Assembly: GCA_027297435.1 (NCBI GenBank)
Contig: JAPUIA010000115.1
Span: 60,433 to 124,432 of the forward strand
Source of the DNA: Gammaproteobacteria bacterium
Lineage (GTDB): Bacteria; Pseudomonadota; Gammaproteobacteria; Pseudomonadales; Azotimanducaceae
Reading direction: 5' to 3'
Length of the DNA: 64,000 bases
Positions 53,721 to 63,366 of this stretch are shown in pieces. The translations under genes and the position numbers were made by a program. The notes beneath the pieces were generated by a model. It saw only the letters and a program-made list of their open reading frames with translations, searched no databases and was not told the origin of the DNA. Numbering within the stretch: the first letter of the stretch is position 1; each line of letters begins with the position of its first letter.

Positions 53721-56249
53721 TCAGAGATACCCTTTCAGTTCATACAACAAGGCCAGCGCCTGCTTCGGCGTGAGCTCATCGGGCTGTATGTCCCCTAGCC
53801 GTTCACGGACTGGGTCGTGGATAGGCGGCGGTTCGCGAGCAAACAGATCTGGCTGCGACGGATGGTTGTGAACCTGCTGCGCTTCCAGTTCCCGCAAGCG
53901 CGCCTGAGCCTGCTGCAGTACGGAATTAGGCACCCCGGCTAGGCGCGCCACTTGTACGCCATAGCTTTGACTGGCCGGGCCCTCTGCGACCTGGTGGAGA
54001 AATACGATCTGTTGCTGATACTCGGTCGCGGTCAGATGCACGTTGGCAGTCGCGTCGAGCTCGTCAGGGAGTGCTGTAAGCTCGAAATAGTGCGTTGCGA
54101 AGAGCGTGAATGCGCGCGTAGTTTCGGCCAGATACTGTGCGGTTGCCCATGCCAAGGCCAGACCGTCGTAGGTGCTGGTACCGCGACCGATTTCATCGAG
54201 CAGCACCAAACTCGACTCGGTAGCGTTGTGCAGAATGTTGGCCGTTTCCGTCATCTCCACCATGAACGTCGACCGACCGCCGGCAAGATCATCGGCTGCA
54301 CCGATGCGGGTAAAGATACGATCCACCGGTCCAAGATTCGCGGCAGCAGCTGGAACGTAACTGCCGGTGTATGCGAGCAAAACGATGATCGCCGCCTGTC
54401 GCATGTAGGTGGATTTACCGCCCATGTTGGGGCCGGTAACGATCAACATGCGCCGGTCGCCGTGCATGATCAGATCGTTGGGAATGAACGGATCGTTGCT
54501 GGCGGCGCGGACCACCGGGTGCCAGCCTTGTTCGATTGCGAGCATGGGTTCCTCGGTGAAGCTTGGGGGAGCCATGCCAAGTGCCAAGGCGCGCTCAGCG
54601 TAGCAGGTCAACACGTCGAGCTCCGCGAGCGCCGCGGCAGCGTGGCGAAGCTCGACGACCCGGCTTGCAAGCTCGTCCAATAATTCGTCATACAGCTGCT
54701 TTTCCAGCTTCAAGGCTCTGGCTTGACCGGTCAACGCTTCGTCTTCGAAGGTTTTCAGCTCTGGGGTGATGTAACGCTCGGCATGCTTCAGTGTCTGGCG
54801 ACGCACATACTCGGCGGGAATTTCTCCGCTCGCCGCACGACTCGTCTCGATGTAATAGCCGTGCACGCGATTGTAGCCGACCTTCAACGTGCTGATGCCG
54901 GTACGCGCCCGTTCCGTTTGTTCGAGATCGGCCAACCACCGGCTGGAGTTTGCGGTGAGGTCGCGCAGATGATCGAGATCTCTGCTGAACGCTGCAGCGA
55001 TCATGCCGCCGTCTCTGATGGTCGCCGGCGGCGACTCGACGATCGCGCGGGTGAGCAATTCGCCGATGTCGGAAAAGTGTGGAAGTTCTTTACCGAGCGA
55101 GGTGAGGTGATGCGACGACGAATCGCCTAGCAGGGCACAGATGGCAGGTAGCTGATCGATTGCGGCTCGCAGTCTCGCGAGATCTCGCGGCGATGCCGAG
55201 TGCAGACCCACACGCGCGACGATGCGTTGCATGTCACCGATCTCCACCAGGCGTTCGCGCAATGGCTCGTGGGCATGTTGCTCCAGACAGGCCGTAACTG
55301 CTCCTTGGCGTTGTTGTACGGCGTGTGCGTCTCTTAAGGGTGCATTCAGCCAGCGTCGCAACAACCGCCCACCCATGGCGGTACGGGTCGTGTTCATCAA
55401 GCCAAACAACGTCAGGTCGGCTGCGCTGCCGCTATCGATTTCCAGGTTGCGGCGGCTGTGTGCGTCCAACTTCAGATAGTCGACGGCCGCTATGGGCGAG
55501 ATGCGATCGATATAGTGCAGCTGTTGGCATTGAGTCGCCTGAGCGTAGCGAAGCACGGCTGCTGCGGGGCCGACGCAAGCGTTGTCTGGTTCGATGTCGA
55601 AGGCAGACAGGTCTTGGGTACCAAAGTGCTGCGTTAGATGCTTGAAGCCGAGGTCGCTATCGAAGGCGAGCCCATCCTGGATGTTGCAATCGATGCCTGC
55701 TAATTCAGGGAGCTCTGTCGGTGTCAGTATCTCGCTTGGCTGAAGATGTGCGATCTCACTCAATAGCGTGCTGGCGTCGGCAACGGTTAGCGTCTGCAAC
55801 TCGCCTCGCGCGAGGCTCAGAAGGGCGATCCCATACTCGCTGCCGTCGCTTGCAAGGCCCATCAAGAGGCTTTCGTCCGTCGAGGCGAGCAGGGCATCGT
55901 CGGTAATGGTTCCTGGGGTCACTATCCGTCGAACCTGTCGCTCGACAGGTCCCTTGCTCGTGGCGGGATCGCCGATTTGCTCGCAAATCGCCACCGAGAT
56001 GCCCAGTCGTACCAGTTTGGCGAGGTAACCGTCCACGGCGTGAAAGGGCACGCCGCACATCGGAATCGGTGCCCCGGCGGATTGCCCGCGAGCCGTCAAC
56101 GTGATGTCCAAGAGCTTGGCGGCGCGTTTGGCGTCATCATAGAAGAGTTCGTAGAAGTCGCCCATTCGGTAGAGCAGCAAATGTTCGGGATGCTGAGCCT
56201 TGATGCCAAGGTACTGCTGCATCATGGGCGTGTGGCTGGCGCGGTTCAT
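53721..56249 (-). CDS. mutS: DNA mismatch repair protein MutS
   Basis: Recognises mismatches and starts repair. ATG 56249 gives 842 residues: mismatch-binding domain with [23 protein letters not shown], lever and clamp domains, and the ATPase with Walker [28 protein letters not shown] and ATHYFELT. The C-terminal tail is [25 protein letters not shown]. The gene is divergent from recA; cinA, often between mutS and recA, is not here. Confidence 0.96.
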   Translation of the reverse strand: MNRASHTPMMQQYLGIKAQHPEHLLLYRMGDFYELFYDDAKRAAKLLDITLTARGQSAGAPIPMCGVPFHAVDGYLAKLVRLGISVAICEQIGDPATSKGPVERQVRRIVTPGTITDDALLASTDESLLMGLASDGSEYGIALLSLARGELQTLTVADASTLLSEIAHLQPSEILTPTELPELAGIDCNIQDGLAFDSDLGFKHLTQHFGTQDLSAFDIEPDNACVGPAAAVLRYAQATQCQQLHYIDRISPIAAVDYLKLDAHSRRNLEIDSGSAADLTLFGLMNTTRTAMGGRLLRRWLNAPLRDAHAVQQRQGAVTACLEQHAHEPLRERLVEIGDMQRIVARVGLHSASPRDLARLRAAIDQLPAICALLGDSSSHHLTSLGKELPHFSDIGELLTRAIVESPPATIRDGGMIAAAFSRDLDHLRDLTANSSRWLADLEQTERARTGISTLKVGYNRVHGYYIETSRAASGEIPAEYVRRQTLKHAERYITPELKTFEDEALTGQARALKLEKQLYDELLDELASRVVELRHAAAALAELDVLTCYAERALALGMAPPSFTEEPMLAIEQGWHPVVRAASNDPFIPNDLIMHGDRRMLIVTGPNMGGKSTYMRQAAIIVLLAYTGSYVPAAAANLGPVDRIFTRIGAADDLAGGRSTFMVEMTETANILHNATESSLVLLDEIGRGTSTYDGLALAWATAQYLAETTRAFTLFATHYFELTALPDELDATANVHLTATEYQQQIVFLHQVAEGPASQSYGVQVARLAGVPNSVLQQAQARLRELEAQQVHNHPSQPDLFAREPPPIHDPVRERLGDIQPDELTPKQALALLYELKGYL

Positions 56250-56338
56250 CGTTGTGAAATTCTCTCTTAAACTCGTAGCTCGATCGAGCATCGATTTGTA
56301 CGCTTGCTCTGGTTTGGGCTTTGGGGTGTTGCCATCAC

Positions 56339-56358
56339 TACTGATTAAATATACAGTA
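56339..56358 (+). promoter_or_regulatory. LexA (SOS) box upstream of recA
   Basis: TACTGATTAAATATACAGTA fits the gammaproteobacterial LexA consensus CTG-N10-CAG with symmetric flanks. It lies 30 bases before the recA ATG and overlaps a possible -10 (TATACA), as expected for LexA repression of recA and recX. Confidence 0.92.
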
Positions 56359-56388
56359 GTCCTTCACCATACTAAACGTGGAACACCC

Positions 56389-57510
56389 ATGGTCGAAAGC
56401 ATATCCCCAGACATCGCTGGCAAGAAACCAGGCGCCAATCAAAAAACAGCAGGCAAGCAAGATAAGCGAGACGAGAATAAGCAACGTGCCCTGAGTGCAG
56501 CACTCGCGCAAATCGAGCGGCAGTTCGGCAAGGGTTCCATGATGCGTCTCGGTGACCACGAACTGGTTGCCATACCGGCCATTTCCACCGGCTCGCTCGG
56601 GTTGGACATCGCACTGGGCATCGGTGGTCTGCCGCGCGGCCGTGTCGTCGAGGTTTATGGTCCCGAAGCTTCCGGCAAGACCACGCTGACACTGGAGGTC
56701 ATTGCGCAAGCACAAAAGGCCGGGGGCACCTGTGCGTTCATAGATGCAGAGCACGCTCTCGATCCCATCTATGCCAAAATCCTCGGGGTGGACATCGACA
56801 ACCTGTTGGTTTCACAGCCAGACACTGGCGAACAAGCCCTCGAAATCACCGACATGATCGTGCGCTCTGCCGCGGTCGACGTTGTTGTGATCGATTCCGT
56901 CGCGGCGTTGACGCCCAAAGCCGAAATCGAGGGTGAAATGGGTGATTCCCACATGGGTTTGCAAGCCCGTCTGATGAGCCAGGCGCTGCGCAAAATGACC
57001 GCTTCCATCAAAAACTCCAATACGCTCGTGATCTTCATCAACCAAATTCGCATGAAGATCGGCGTCATGTTCGGGTCACCGGAAACGACCACCGGGGGCA
57101 ATGCGCTCAAGTTTTACTCGTCGGTGCGTCTCGACATTCGTCGCATAGGTGCGGTGAAAGAAGGCGATGAAGTGACGGGCAACGAAACCCGCGTCAAAGT
57201 CGTCAAAAACAAGGTCTCCCCACCGTTCCGGCAGGCCGAGTTTCAGATCTTGTACGGCTCAGGCATTAACCGCACGGGCGAGATTATCGAACTTGGTGTC
57301 CAGCAAGGCATCGTCGAGAAGTCCGGTGCCTGGTATGCTTATAAGAACGATCGCATTGGTCAGGGGCGCAAGAATGCCGCCGACTACCTGGAAGCGAACC
57401 CCGAGATCCGTCAGGACATCGAGGCGCAAATTCGTAGTCAGCTGCTGCCAGAAGCGGGCACCGACGTAGGCGACGTCGTCATCCCCGAACCGGCTCAAGA
57501 TTCGTTGTAA
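56389..57510 (+). CDS. recA: Recombinase RecA
   Basis: Strand-exchange ATPase and SOS co-protease. ATG 56389 gives 373 residues; the longer track ORF runs through the SOS promoter. It has Walker [14 protein letters not shown], Walker [14 protein letters not shown]1/L2 loops ([21 protein letters not shown] and [22 protein letters not shown]) and the C-terminal domain. The N-terminus carries an extra charged stretch of about 25 residues before [15 protein letters not shown]. recX follows after 12 bases. Confidence 0.97.
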   Translation: MVESISPDIAGKKPGANQKTAGKQDKRDENKQRALSAALAQIERQFGKGSMMRLGDHELVAIPAISTGSLGLDIALGIGGLPRGRVVEVYGPEASGKTTLTLEVIAQAQKAGGTCAFIDAEHALDPIYAKILGVDIDNLLVSQPDTGEQALEITDMIVRSAAVDVVVIDSVAALTPKAEIEGEMGDSHMGLQARLMSQALRKMTASIKNSNTLVIFINQIRMKIGVMFGSPETTTGGNALKFYSSVRLDIRRIGAVKEGDEVTGNETRVKVVKNKVSPPFRQAEFQILYGSGINRTGEIIELGVQQGIVEKSGAWYAYKNDRIGQGRKNAADYLEANPEIRQDIEAQIRSQLLPEAGTDVGDVVIPEPAQDSL

Positions 57511-57522
57511 AGGGCTGGGAAC

Positions 57523-57987
57523 GTGGCTGAATTCGCCGACGTTGAAATGCTCGAGGACGACACGTTCAGAAAAACGCTCGACCGGGCAGTCAGGCTGCTC
57601 GGTCAGCGCGAACACGGGCGCATTGAGTTGGAACGCAAGCTGGTTCGAAAGGGTTTTCGCGAAGATGTGGTTCACGCGGTCGTCGATAAGTTGCAAGCGG
57701 ATGACCTGCAGAGCGATGAGCGGTATGCGGCAGCGCTGGTGCGACGTCGTATCGAGCGCGGCTACGGACCCATCTACATTCGCCAAGAGCTACGCCAGCG
57801 CCGGGTAGACGATGAACTCGCCGAAGCCGAGCTTACGCACACCGGTGAGTTTTGGCTCGGCGAAGCGTGTCGCGTATTGCAGAAAAAATTCTCGAATCGC
57901 ACTAACGCGCGGGACGCACAAGGTCGGTTTCTAGCACGACGCGGATTCCCCGCTGATTTGATCTACCGGGCCCTAGGGAAACTCTGA
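57523..57987 (+). CDS. recX: Regulatory protein RecX
   Basis: Small helical protein that limits RecA filament growth. The 154-residue product has the RecX repeats (AVRLLGQREHGRIELERKLVRKGF, ADDLQSDERYAAALVRRRIERGYGP). It starts with GTG 57523 and shares the LexA-controlled transcript with recA. Confidence 0.92.
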   Translation: MAEFADVEMLEDDTFRKTLDRAVRLLGQREHGRIELERKLVRKGFREDVVHAVVDKLQADDLQSDERYAAALVRRRIERGYGPIYIRQELRQRRVDDELAEAELTHTGEFWLGEACRVLQKKFSNRTNARDAQGRFLARRGFPADLIYRALGKL

Positions 57988-58060
57988 TCGATTACACGTC
58001 ATAGAGCACTGTCACCGCAGGTTCTATATACTTGCGGCCGTTTTTTACTAGCCTAATCGT

Positions 58061-60667
58061 ATGAAAACTGCCGAGGTACGCGAACGCTACCTTGCATTCT
58101 TTGCGGAACGCGAGCATCGGATCGTGCCGTCCAGCACGCTGGTGCCACACGATGATCCGACCCTGCTTTTTACCAACGCAGGTATGAATCAGTTCAAGGA
58201 TGCATTGCGGGGTCGAGAGGACCTCGGTTACAGGCGTGCCACCTCATCGCAGCGGTGCGTGCGGGCGGGTGGCAAACACAACGATCTCGAAAACGTCGGT
58301 CATACCGCTCGGCACCTGACGTTCTTCGAGATGCTTGGCAATTTCAGCTTTGGCGACTACTTCAAGGAAGAAACCATCGGTTGGGCGTGGGAGTTCGTGA
58401 CCGACGTTCTTGGACTGCCGGAAGACCGGCTGTGGGTGACGGTACATCCCACCGACCAAGAATCTCGCGATCTCTGGCAGAAAAAGATTGGTCTTGCCGC
58501 GGCCCGCGTCGTCGATCATGAAGACAATTTTTGGGCCATGGGTGAAACCGGACCCTGCGGACCTTGTACCGAACTGTTTTATGACCACGGTCCTGACGTC
58601 GCCGGTGGTCCGCCTGGATCGGCCGACGAAGACGGCGACCGTTTCATCGAATTTTGGAATTTGGTGTTTCCAACGTTTGACCGCGCGCCGGACGGCGAGC
58701 TGAATCCCTTGCCGCAGCCTGGGGTGGATACGGGTATGGGACTGGAGCGCATGACCACCATCGTACAAGGCGTGCACAGCAATTTTGAAATTGATCTCTT
58801 TTGCAGCCTCATGAATTCGGCGGGTCGGTTTGCCGGTATCAACGAACCACGCGAAATACTTGCCAATCCTTCGTTGCGGATCATTGCCGACCATCTGCGC
58901 TCGAGTGCGTTCCTCATAGCGGACGGCGTGATGCCGGGCAACGAAGATCGAGACTACGTATTGCGGCGGATCATTCGGCGAGCACTACTACAGGGCTACA
59001 AACTCGAGATTCGTGAACCGTTCTTCCACACGCTCGTCGATGATCTGGTCATTGAGATGGGCGAAGCGTTTCCGTTGTTGAAAGATCGGCAGGCTGAGAT
59101 TACGACGGCGTTGCTGAGAGAGGAAGAGCGGTTCAGTGAGACGCTCGACCAGGGCATGCAGTTGCTGGACAAAACCATTGGTGAGATGAAGGGCGATTGC
59201 ATACCGGGTGATGTGATATTCCAACTGTATGATACGTACGGATTCCCGACGGATTTGACGACGGATGTCGCACGCGAACGCGGCCTTGACGTCGACATCG
59301 AAGGTTTTGAAGCTGCCATGGAACGGCAACGCGACCGGGGTCGAGCCTCGACGCGATTCGATTTTACACTGGGCCAACGTATCCATACGGATTCGAAAAT
59401 TGAGTTCGTCGGATACGACTCGACTTCCGATGCAGCAAAAGTGGTTGGCCTGTTCGATATCGACGGTGCAAGCCTTGACCTCGTGCGTCCGGGCGACACT
59501 GCCGTCGTGGTTTTGGATCGAACGCCGTTTTACGCCGAATCCGGTGGCCAGGTGGGCGACAATGGTGTGCTGACGAGCGCCGAAGTGCAGTTCGCGGTCG
59601 ATGACACCCAGGCCTCTGGTGATCAACATCTCCACGTTGGTGTGCTCAACGAGGGCGAGCTGAAGGTAGGCGCTGAACTGACTGCCTCGGTTGATGCCGG
59701 GCGACGCCAGAAAATTCGCCTCAATCACTCTGCTACGCATCTGTTGCATGCGGCGTTGCGCGGGGTTCTGGGTGCTCACGTTCAACAACGAGGCTCTTTG
59801 GTGGACCCGGAAAGGTTGCGCTTCGACTTCTCGCATCCGCGGCCGGTCGCTAAGGAAGAAATCGCTCAGATAGAGAAGTTGATCAACCAACAGATACAGC
59901 GCAACAGCGACGTGGTCGTCGACCGTTTGAGTTACGACGAAGCGATAGCCAAAGGTGCTATCGCACTCTTTGGCGAGAAGTACGGGGACGAGGTGCGAGT
60001 GCTGTCCATGGGAGGCGATTACTCCGTGGAGCTCTGCGGTGGTACCCACGTCACCCGTACGGGAGATATTGGGTTTTGCAGAATCACCAGCGAAACCGGC
60101 ATTGCTGCTGGCGTACGGCGAATCGAAGCGGTGACTGGAGAGCGTGCGTTAGCGCGCGTGGATCAGACCGAGCAAATCATCGATGCACTCAGCACGACGC
60201 TGAAAAGCACGCCGCACGACCTGGTCGGTCGTGTCGCCACGCTGGTCGCCGAGAATCGGCATTTGGAAAAACAGGTTGCTCAACTAACTCAACGGTTGGC
60301 CTCCGGCGAGGGGATCGACTTGGCGGGATCCGCTCGGGATGTGAACGGTATTCAGGTGGTTGCGGCGGAAGTAGAGGGAGATGCGAAGGCAATGATGCAG
60401 ACGCTCGACATGCTGAGATCCAAATTGGGCACAGCGGTCATCGTTCTGGGACAAGTTACAGGTGGCAAGGTCAATTTAGTTGTGGGCGTCTCGGAAGACC
60501 TTACTGACAGGCTATCGGCTCCGGAACTCGTCAACGATGTTGGTTCGATCGTCGGCGCTAAAGGTGGCGGCCAACCCGGCATGGCGCGGGCGGGCGGTGG
60601 TAACCATCCGCAAAAACTATCGGAAGCGCTCGAGCGTGTTGCAGGCTGGGTCGCGGAGCGTGCTTGA
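58061..60667 (+). CDS. alaS: Alanyl-tRNA synthetase
   Basis: Charges tRNA-Ala. The 868-residue product has the class II core (LFTNAGMNQFKDALRG, CVRAGGKHNDLENVGHTARHLTFFEM), the editing domain with zinc site HSATHLLHAAL and CGGTHV, and the C-terminal C-Ala domain (GAKGGGQPGMARAGG). It follows recX by 73 bases. Its stop overlaps or abuts lysC. Confidence 0.97.
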   Translation: MKTAEVRERYLAFFAEREHRIVPSSTLVPHDDPTLLFTNAGMNQFKDALRGREDLGYRRATSSQRCVRAGGKHNDLENVGHTARHLTFFEMLGNFSFGDYFKEETIGWAWEFVTDVLGLPEDRLWVTVHPTDQESRDLWQKKIGLAAARVVDHEDNFWAMGETGPCGPCTELFYDHGPDVAGGPPGSADEDGDRFIEFWNLVFPTFDRAPDGELNPLPQPGVDTGMGLERMTTIVQGVHSNFEIDLFCSLMNSAGRFAGINEPREILANPSLRIIADHLRSSAFLIADGVMPGNEDRDYVLRRIIRRALLQGYKLEIREPFFHTLVDDLVIEMGEAFPLLKDRQAEITTALLREEERFSETLDQGMQLLDKTIGEMKGDCIPGDVIFQLYDTYGFPTDLTTDVARERGLDVDIEGFEAAMERQRDRGRASTRFDFTLGQRIHTDSKIEFVGYDSTSDAAKVVGLFDIDGASLDLVRPGDTAVVVLDRTPFYAESGGQVGDNGVLTSAEVQFAVDDTQASGDQHLHVGVLNEGELKVGAELTASVDAGRRQKIRLNHSATHLLHAALRGVLGAHVQQRGSLVDPERLRFDFSHPRPVAKEEIAQIEKLINQQIQRNSDVVVDRLSYDEAIAKGAIALFGEKYGDEVRVLSMGGDYSVELCGGTHVTRTGDIGFCRITSETGIAAGVRRIEAVTGERALARVDQTEQIIDALSTTLKSTPHDLVGRVATLVAENRHLEKQVAQLTQRLASGEGIDLAGSARDVNGIQVVAAEVEGDAKAMMQTLDMLRSKLGTAVIVLGQVTGGKVNLVVGVSEDLTDRLSAPELVNDVGSIVGAKGGGQPGMARAGGGNHPQKLSEALERVAGWVAERA

Positions 60668-60669
60668 GG

Positions 60670-61905
60670 ATGGCACTCATCGTTCAAAAATATGGCGGTA
60701 CGAGTGTTGGGAGCACCGAACGCATCCTGGCGATCGCCGAACGAATAGTTCGTTGTCGAAACGAAGGAAATCAAGTCATTGTGGTTGTTTCGGCCATGGG
60801 CGGCGAGACCAACCGGCTCGCAGGCTTGGGTAACGAGATTTCGGCGAATCCGGCTGCGCGCGAAATGGATGTGCTGTTGGCGTCGGGCGAACAAGTATCG
60901 GTCGCCTTGCTCAGCATGGCCCTTGCGGATCTTGGCTGCCCGGGACGTTCGTTTTTGGCCAACCAGATTCGTATCTTTACGGATGGCAACCACCAACGGG
61001 CGCGTATTCAGAACATCGAAACGGAAGCCTTAGACGCAGCGGTCGCAGAAGGTGTTGTGCCGGTGATCGCCGGATTCCAGGGAACGGATTCAACGGGTAG
61101 CCTCACCACGCTCGGACGCGGCGGTTCCGATACGACGGCTGTGGCCATAGCGGTGGCGATGAAAGCCGACGAGTGTCAAATTTGCACGGATGTCGATGGG
61201 GTCTACAGTGCTGATCCGCGAATCGTCGAAGACGCCAAACGGCTGTCGAGTGTCACGTTCGAAGAGATGCTGGAACTTGCAAGTCTCGGATCGAAAATAT
61301 TGCACCCCCGATCCGTCGAGTTCGCGGGCAAATACAATGTAGCGCTACGCGTGTTGTCCAGTTTCGAGGATGGCCCCGGCACGCTAATTACTACGGAGAC
61401 GCCAACCATGGAGCAACCGATCGTATCAGGCATCGCCTACGCTCGCGACGAAGCGAAGATTACGATGTCCGGCGTACCCGATATTCCGGGCGTTGCCTCC
61501 AAAATACTCGGGCCAGTGGGCCGCACGGCGACCGAAGTCGATATGATCGTGCAGAACACGGGCGCTGATGGGTTGACGGACTTTACCTTTACGGTAAAGC
61601 GACAAGACTTCGAGAGTACCCTCAAACTCCTGGAACCGGTGCGGCAATCTCTTGGGGCTCGCGAGCTCAGCGGTGACAATAAGATTGCGAAAGTATCGGT
61701 GGTCGGTGTCGGTATGCGTTCACACGCGGGCGTGGCAACTCGGTTATTTGACGCGTTAGCTGACGAAAACATCAATATCCAGATGATTTCGACCTCGGAA
61801 ATAAGGATTTCTGTTGTTGTCGCGGAGCGCTACTTGGAACTGGCGGTGAGAGCCATTCATGACGAATTTGATCTCGCGAGTTCGGGAACGCAACCCGACA
61901 CATAG
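60670..61905 (+). CDS. lysC: Aspartate kinase
   Basis: First step of the aspartate family pathway (lysine, diaminopimelate, threonine, methionine). The 411-residue product begins ALIVQKYGGTSVGSTERI and has [36 protein letters not shown]. Two C-terminal ACT domains follow (about residues 265-410), typical of lysine-inhibited Pseudomonas-type aspartokinase. ATG 60670 is preferred over TTG 60664, which overlaps alaS. It supplies the pathway continued by dapC, dapD and dapE in this window. Confidence 0.95.
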   Translation: MALIVQKYGGTSVGSTERILAIAERIVRCRNEGNQVIVVVSAMGGETNRLAGLGNEISANPAAREMDVLLASGEQVSVALLSMALADLGCPGRSFLANQIRIFTDGNHQRARIQNIETEALDAAVAEGVVPVIAGFQGTDSTGSLTTLGRGGSDTTAVAIAVAMKADECQICTDVDGVYSADPRIVEDAKRLSSVTFEEMLELASLGSKILHPRSVEFAGKYNVALRVLSSFEDGPGTLITTETPTMEQPIVSGIAYARDEAKITMSGVPDIPGVASKILGPVGRTATEVDMIVQNTGADGLTDFTFTVKRQDFESTLKLLEPVRQSLGARELSGDNKIAKVSVVGVGMRSHAGVATRLFDALADENINIQMISTSEIRISVVVAERYLELAVRAIHDEFDLASSGTQPDT

Positions 61906-62029
61906 TCGCGCTTGCTAATCTTGCCGAGACCATTAGTCTTGTAGCTTGAGCATTCCGAAAATAGGGAAGCTTGTTGGCGTAGGCCGGCATTCGAATCGTG
62001 CACGGACAGCGATACAGGGGGGTGACGGT

Positions 62030-62221
62030 ATGCTGATTCTGACCCGACGAGTCGGGGAAACCTTGATGATTGGGGACGACATCACCGTCACGGTGCTGGG
62101 CGTGAAAGGCAACCAAGTGCGGGTTGGCGTCAACGCGCCGAAAGAGGTTGCCGTGCATCGAGAGGAGATCTACGAGCGAATTCAAAGAGAACACGGTAAT
62201 CTGGCGAAAGCGGTCGAATAA
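62030..62221 (+). CDS. csrA: Carbon storage regulator CsrA/RsmA
   Basis: Small dimeric RNA-binding protein that controls translation of many mRNAs through GGA motifs. The 63-residue product [24 protein letters not shown]...[15 protein letters not shown] is a textbook CsrA with the RNA-contact Arg in VHREE. ATG 62030 follows a GGGGGG-rich site; the track start adds 28 unrelated residues. It sits after alaS-lysC as in many gammaproteobacteria, with a strong terminator behind it. Confidence 0.97.
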   Translation: MLILTRRVGETLMIGDDITVTVLGVKGNQVRVGVNAPKEVAVHREEIYERIQREHGNLAKAVE

Positions 62222-62250
62222 AGGTCGTTTGAGTAACGGAATTTCACAAG

Positions 62251-62278
62251 AAACGGGGCCTTGAGGCCCCGTTTTTTT
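62251..62278 (+). terminator. Rho-independent terminator after csrA
   Basis: ACGGGGCCT-TG-AGGCCCCGT stem followed by eight T residues, 30 bases after the csrA stop. A classic intrinsic terminator. Confidence 0.93.
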
Positions 62279-62367
62279 ATATCCCATGTTGTTCGGATTT
62301 AGCTTGACGTTCTCCTGGTCGCCTCGAACCAGTAGACTAATCTGGCCAAAAGATAAGGGGCAGATAG

Positions 62368-63138
62368 ATGTCGGAAAGCTACGTTACCGTACAACGCGAT
62401 GGGCCCGTCGCCGTGGTGGCCTTCGACCGCAAGCGCAACCTCAATGCGTTCGATGGCCAACTCATCCTCGAACTCACTGACGTAGCAAGGTCGTTTCATG
62501 ATGATCTGGAAACTCGAGCGGTCGTACTCACCGGCAGCAAAGACTATTTCTCGGCCGGCGCCGATCTGGAAGACCTCGCGTCGCGCGACGACCCAGAGGT
62601 CTCAGAACTGCAAAAACGCCACACTTTTTTCCGCGGAGTGCGCCTGTGCGAAGCCTGGGAAGCAATGCCGCAGATCACCATTGCAGCCATGGAACGCCTC
62701 GCGGTTGGCGCCGGCGTCGCGCTGCCGCTCGCCTGCGACTGGCGGGTGATGGGTGAAAGCTGCTTCCTTTATGTGCCTGAAGTCAAAATCGGTCTGAACC
62801 TTCAATGGGGTGCTTTGCCCCGCCTGGTCAATCTGGTCGGTCCGGCACGCGCCAAGCGGATCTGCATTCTGTGCGAAAAGATGGATGCACAAACGGCGCT
62901 AGACTGGGGGCTGATCGAAGAGATCGCTGCCGATGGGCAGGCGGCCGCCAAGGCGATGGAACTCGCCCGGGCCGCCGCCGAAATGCCACCAATTGCAACG
63001 CGCATGATCAAAGAAGCGGTTAATGTCACGGCCGGCGCACTGAACCGTACGGCAAGTCACGCAGACGCCGATCAGAGTCAGTTGACAGCGGCATCTGCAG
63101 ACGCTCGAAATGCACGGGATCGATTCAACAAAAAATAG
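62368..63138 (+). CDS. Enoyl-CoA hydratase/isomerase (crotonase) family protein
   Basis: A 256-residue crotonase-fold protein after a good AAGGGG ribosome site. Oxyanion-hole segments are present (YFSAGADLEDL and RLAVGAGVALPLACD). The first catalytic Glu of enoyl-CoA hydratase is kept in PEVKIGL. The second Glu (Glu164 in the rat enzyme) aligns with Arg in VGPARAKRICIL, and the usual PGAGGTQRL loop reads NLQWGALPRL. A standard hydratase reaction is therefore doubtful; an isomerase or other CoA reaction is possible. The gene is alone between two terminators at the edge of the conserved block, so it may be a late arrival. Confidence 0.8.
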   Translation: MSESYVTVQRDGPVAVVAFDRKRNLNAFDGQLILELTDVARSFHDDLETRAVVLTGSKDYFSAGADLEDLASRDDPEVSELQKRHTFFRGVRLCEAWEAMPQITIAAMERLAVGAGVALPLACDWRVMGESCFLYVPEVKIGLNLQWGALPRLVNLVGPARAKRICILCEKMDAQTALDWGLIEEIAADGQAAAKAMELARAAAEMPPIATRMIKEAVNVTAGALNRTASHADADQSQLTAASADARNARDRFNKK

Positions 63139-63183
63139 CGCTGGGCAATCCGCCTTACCGCTGGTCCATCCCTTACCCAAACC

Positions 63184-63208
63184 AAAAAGGGCCTTGTGCC
63201 CCTTTTTA
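63184..63208 (+). terminator. Terminator after the crotonase gene
   Basis: AAAAAGGG and CCCTTTTT form an 8-pair stem around CCTTGTGC, ending in a T-run, 45 bases after the stop. The flanking A/T runs make it usable in both directions. Confidence 0.75.
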
Positions 63209-63211
63209 GTT

Positions 63212-63225
63212 TGGCGGAGAGGGAG
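63212..63225 (-). other. Possible attachment-site core matching a tRNA-Ser 3' end
   Basis: TGGCGGAGAGGGAG is the exact complement of CTCCCTCTCCGCCA, the last 14 bases of Pseudomonas-type tRNA-Ser genes as I remember them. The match stops there and no tRNA body follows. Such 3'-end fragments are what integrases of the P4 family leave at one end of an island, and an integrase gene follows 140 bases later. Confidence 0.4.
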
Positions 63226-63282
63226 TCCGCCCAAAACCGGTCCGATACTGTCCGAGAGAGTCTAACACCTTACTCTAGGACC

Positions 63283-63303
63283 CCGTAAGCATTGGACTTA
63301 CGG
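63283..63303. repeat. Inverted repeat upstream of the integrase
   Basis: CCGTAAG-CATTGGA-CTTACGG, a perfect 7-base inverted repeat with a 7-base spacer, 63 bases before the integrase start. It could be an arm-type or excisionase/integrase binding site or an operator for int; nothing more can be said from sequence. Confidence 0.4.
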
Positions 63304-63366
63304 TCTATACACGCCCGAGCGCGTCCACTACAATCCAGACTCCACTGGTGGGTACAGAGGTGGATC

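Noticed and set aside
58025-58060. TTGCGG/TAATCG as an alaS promoter
   Set aside because: It would place the transcript start at or after the ATG, and the -10 match is poor.
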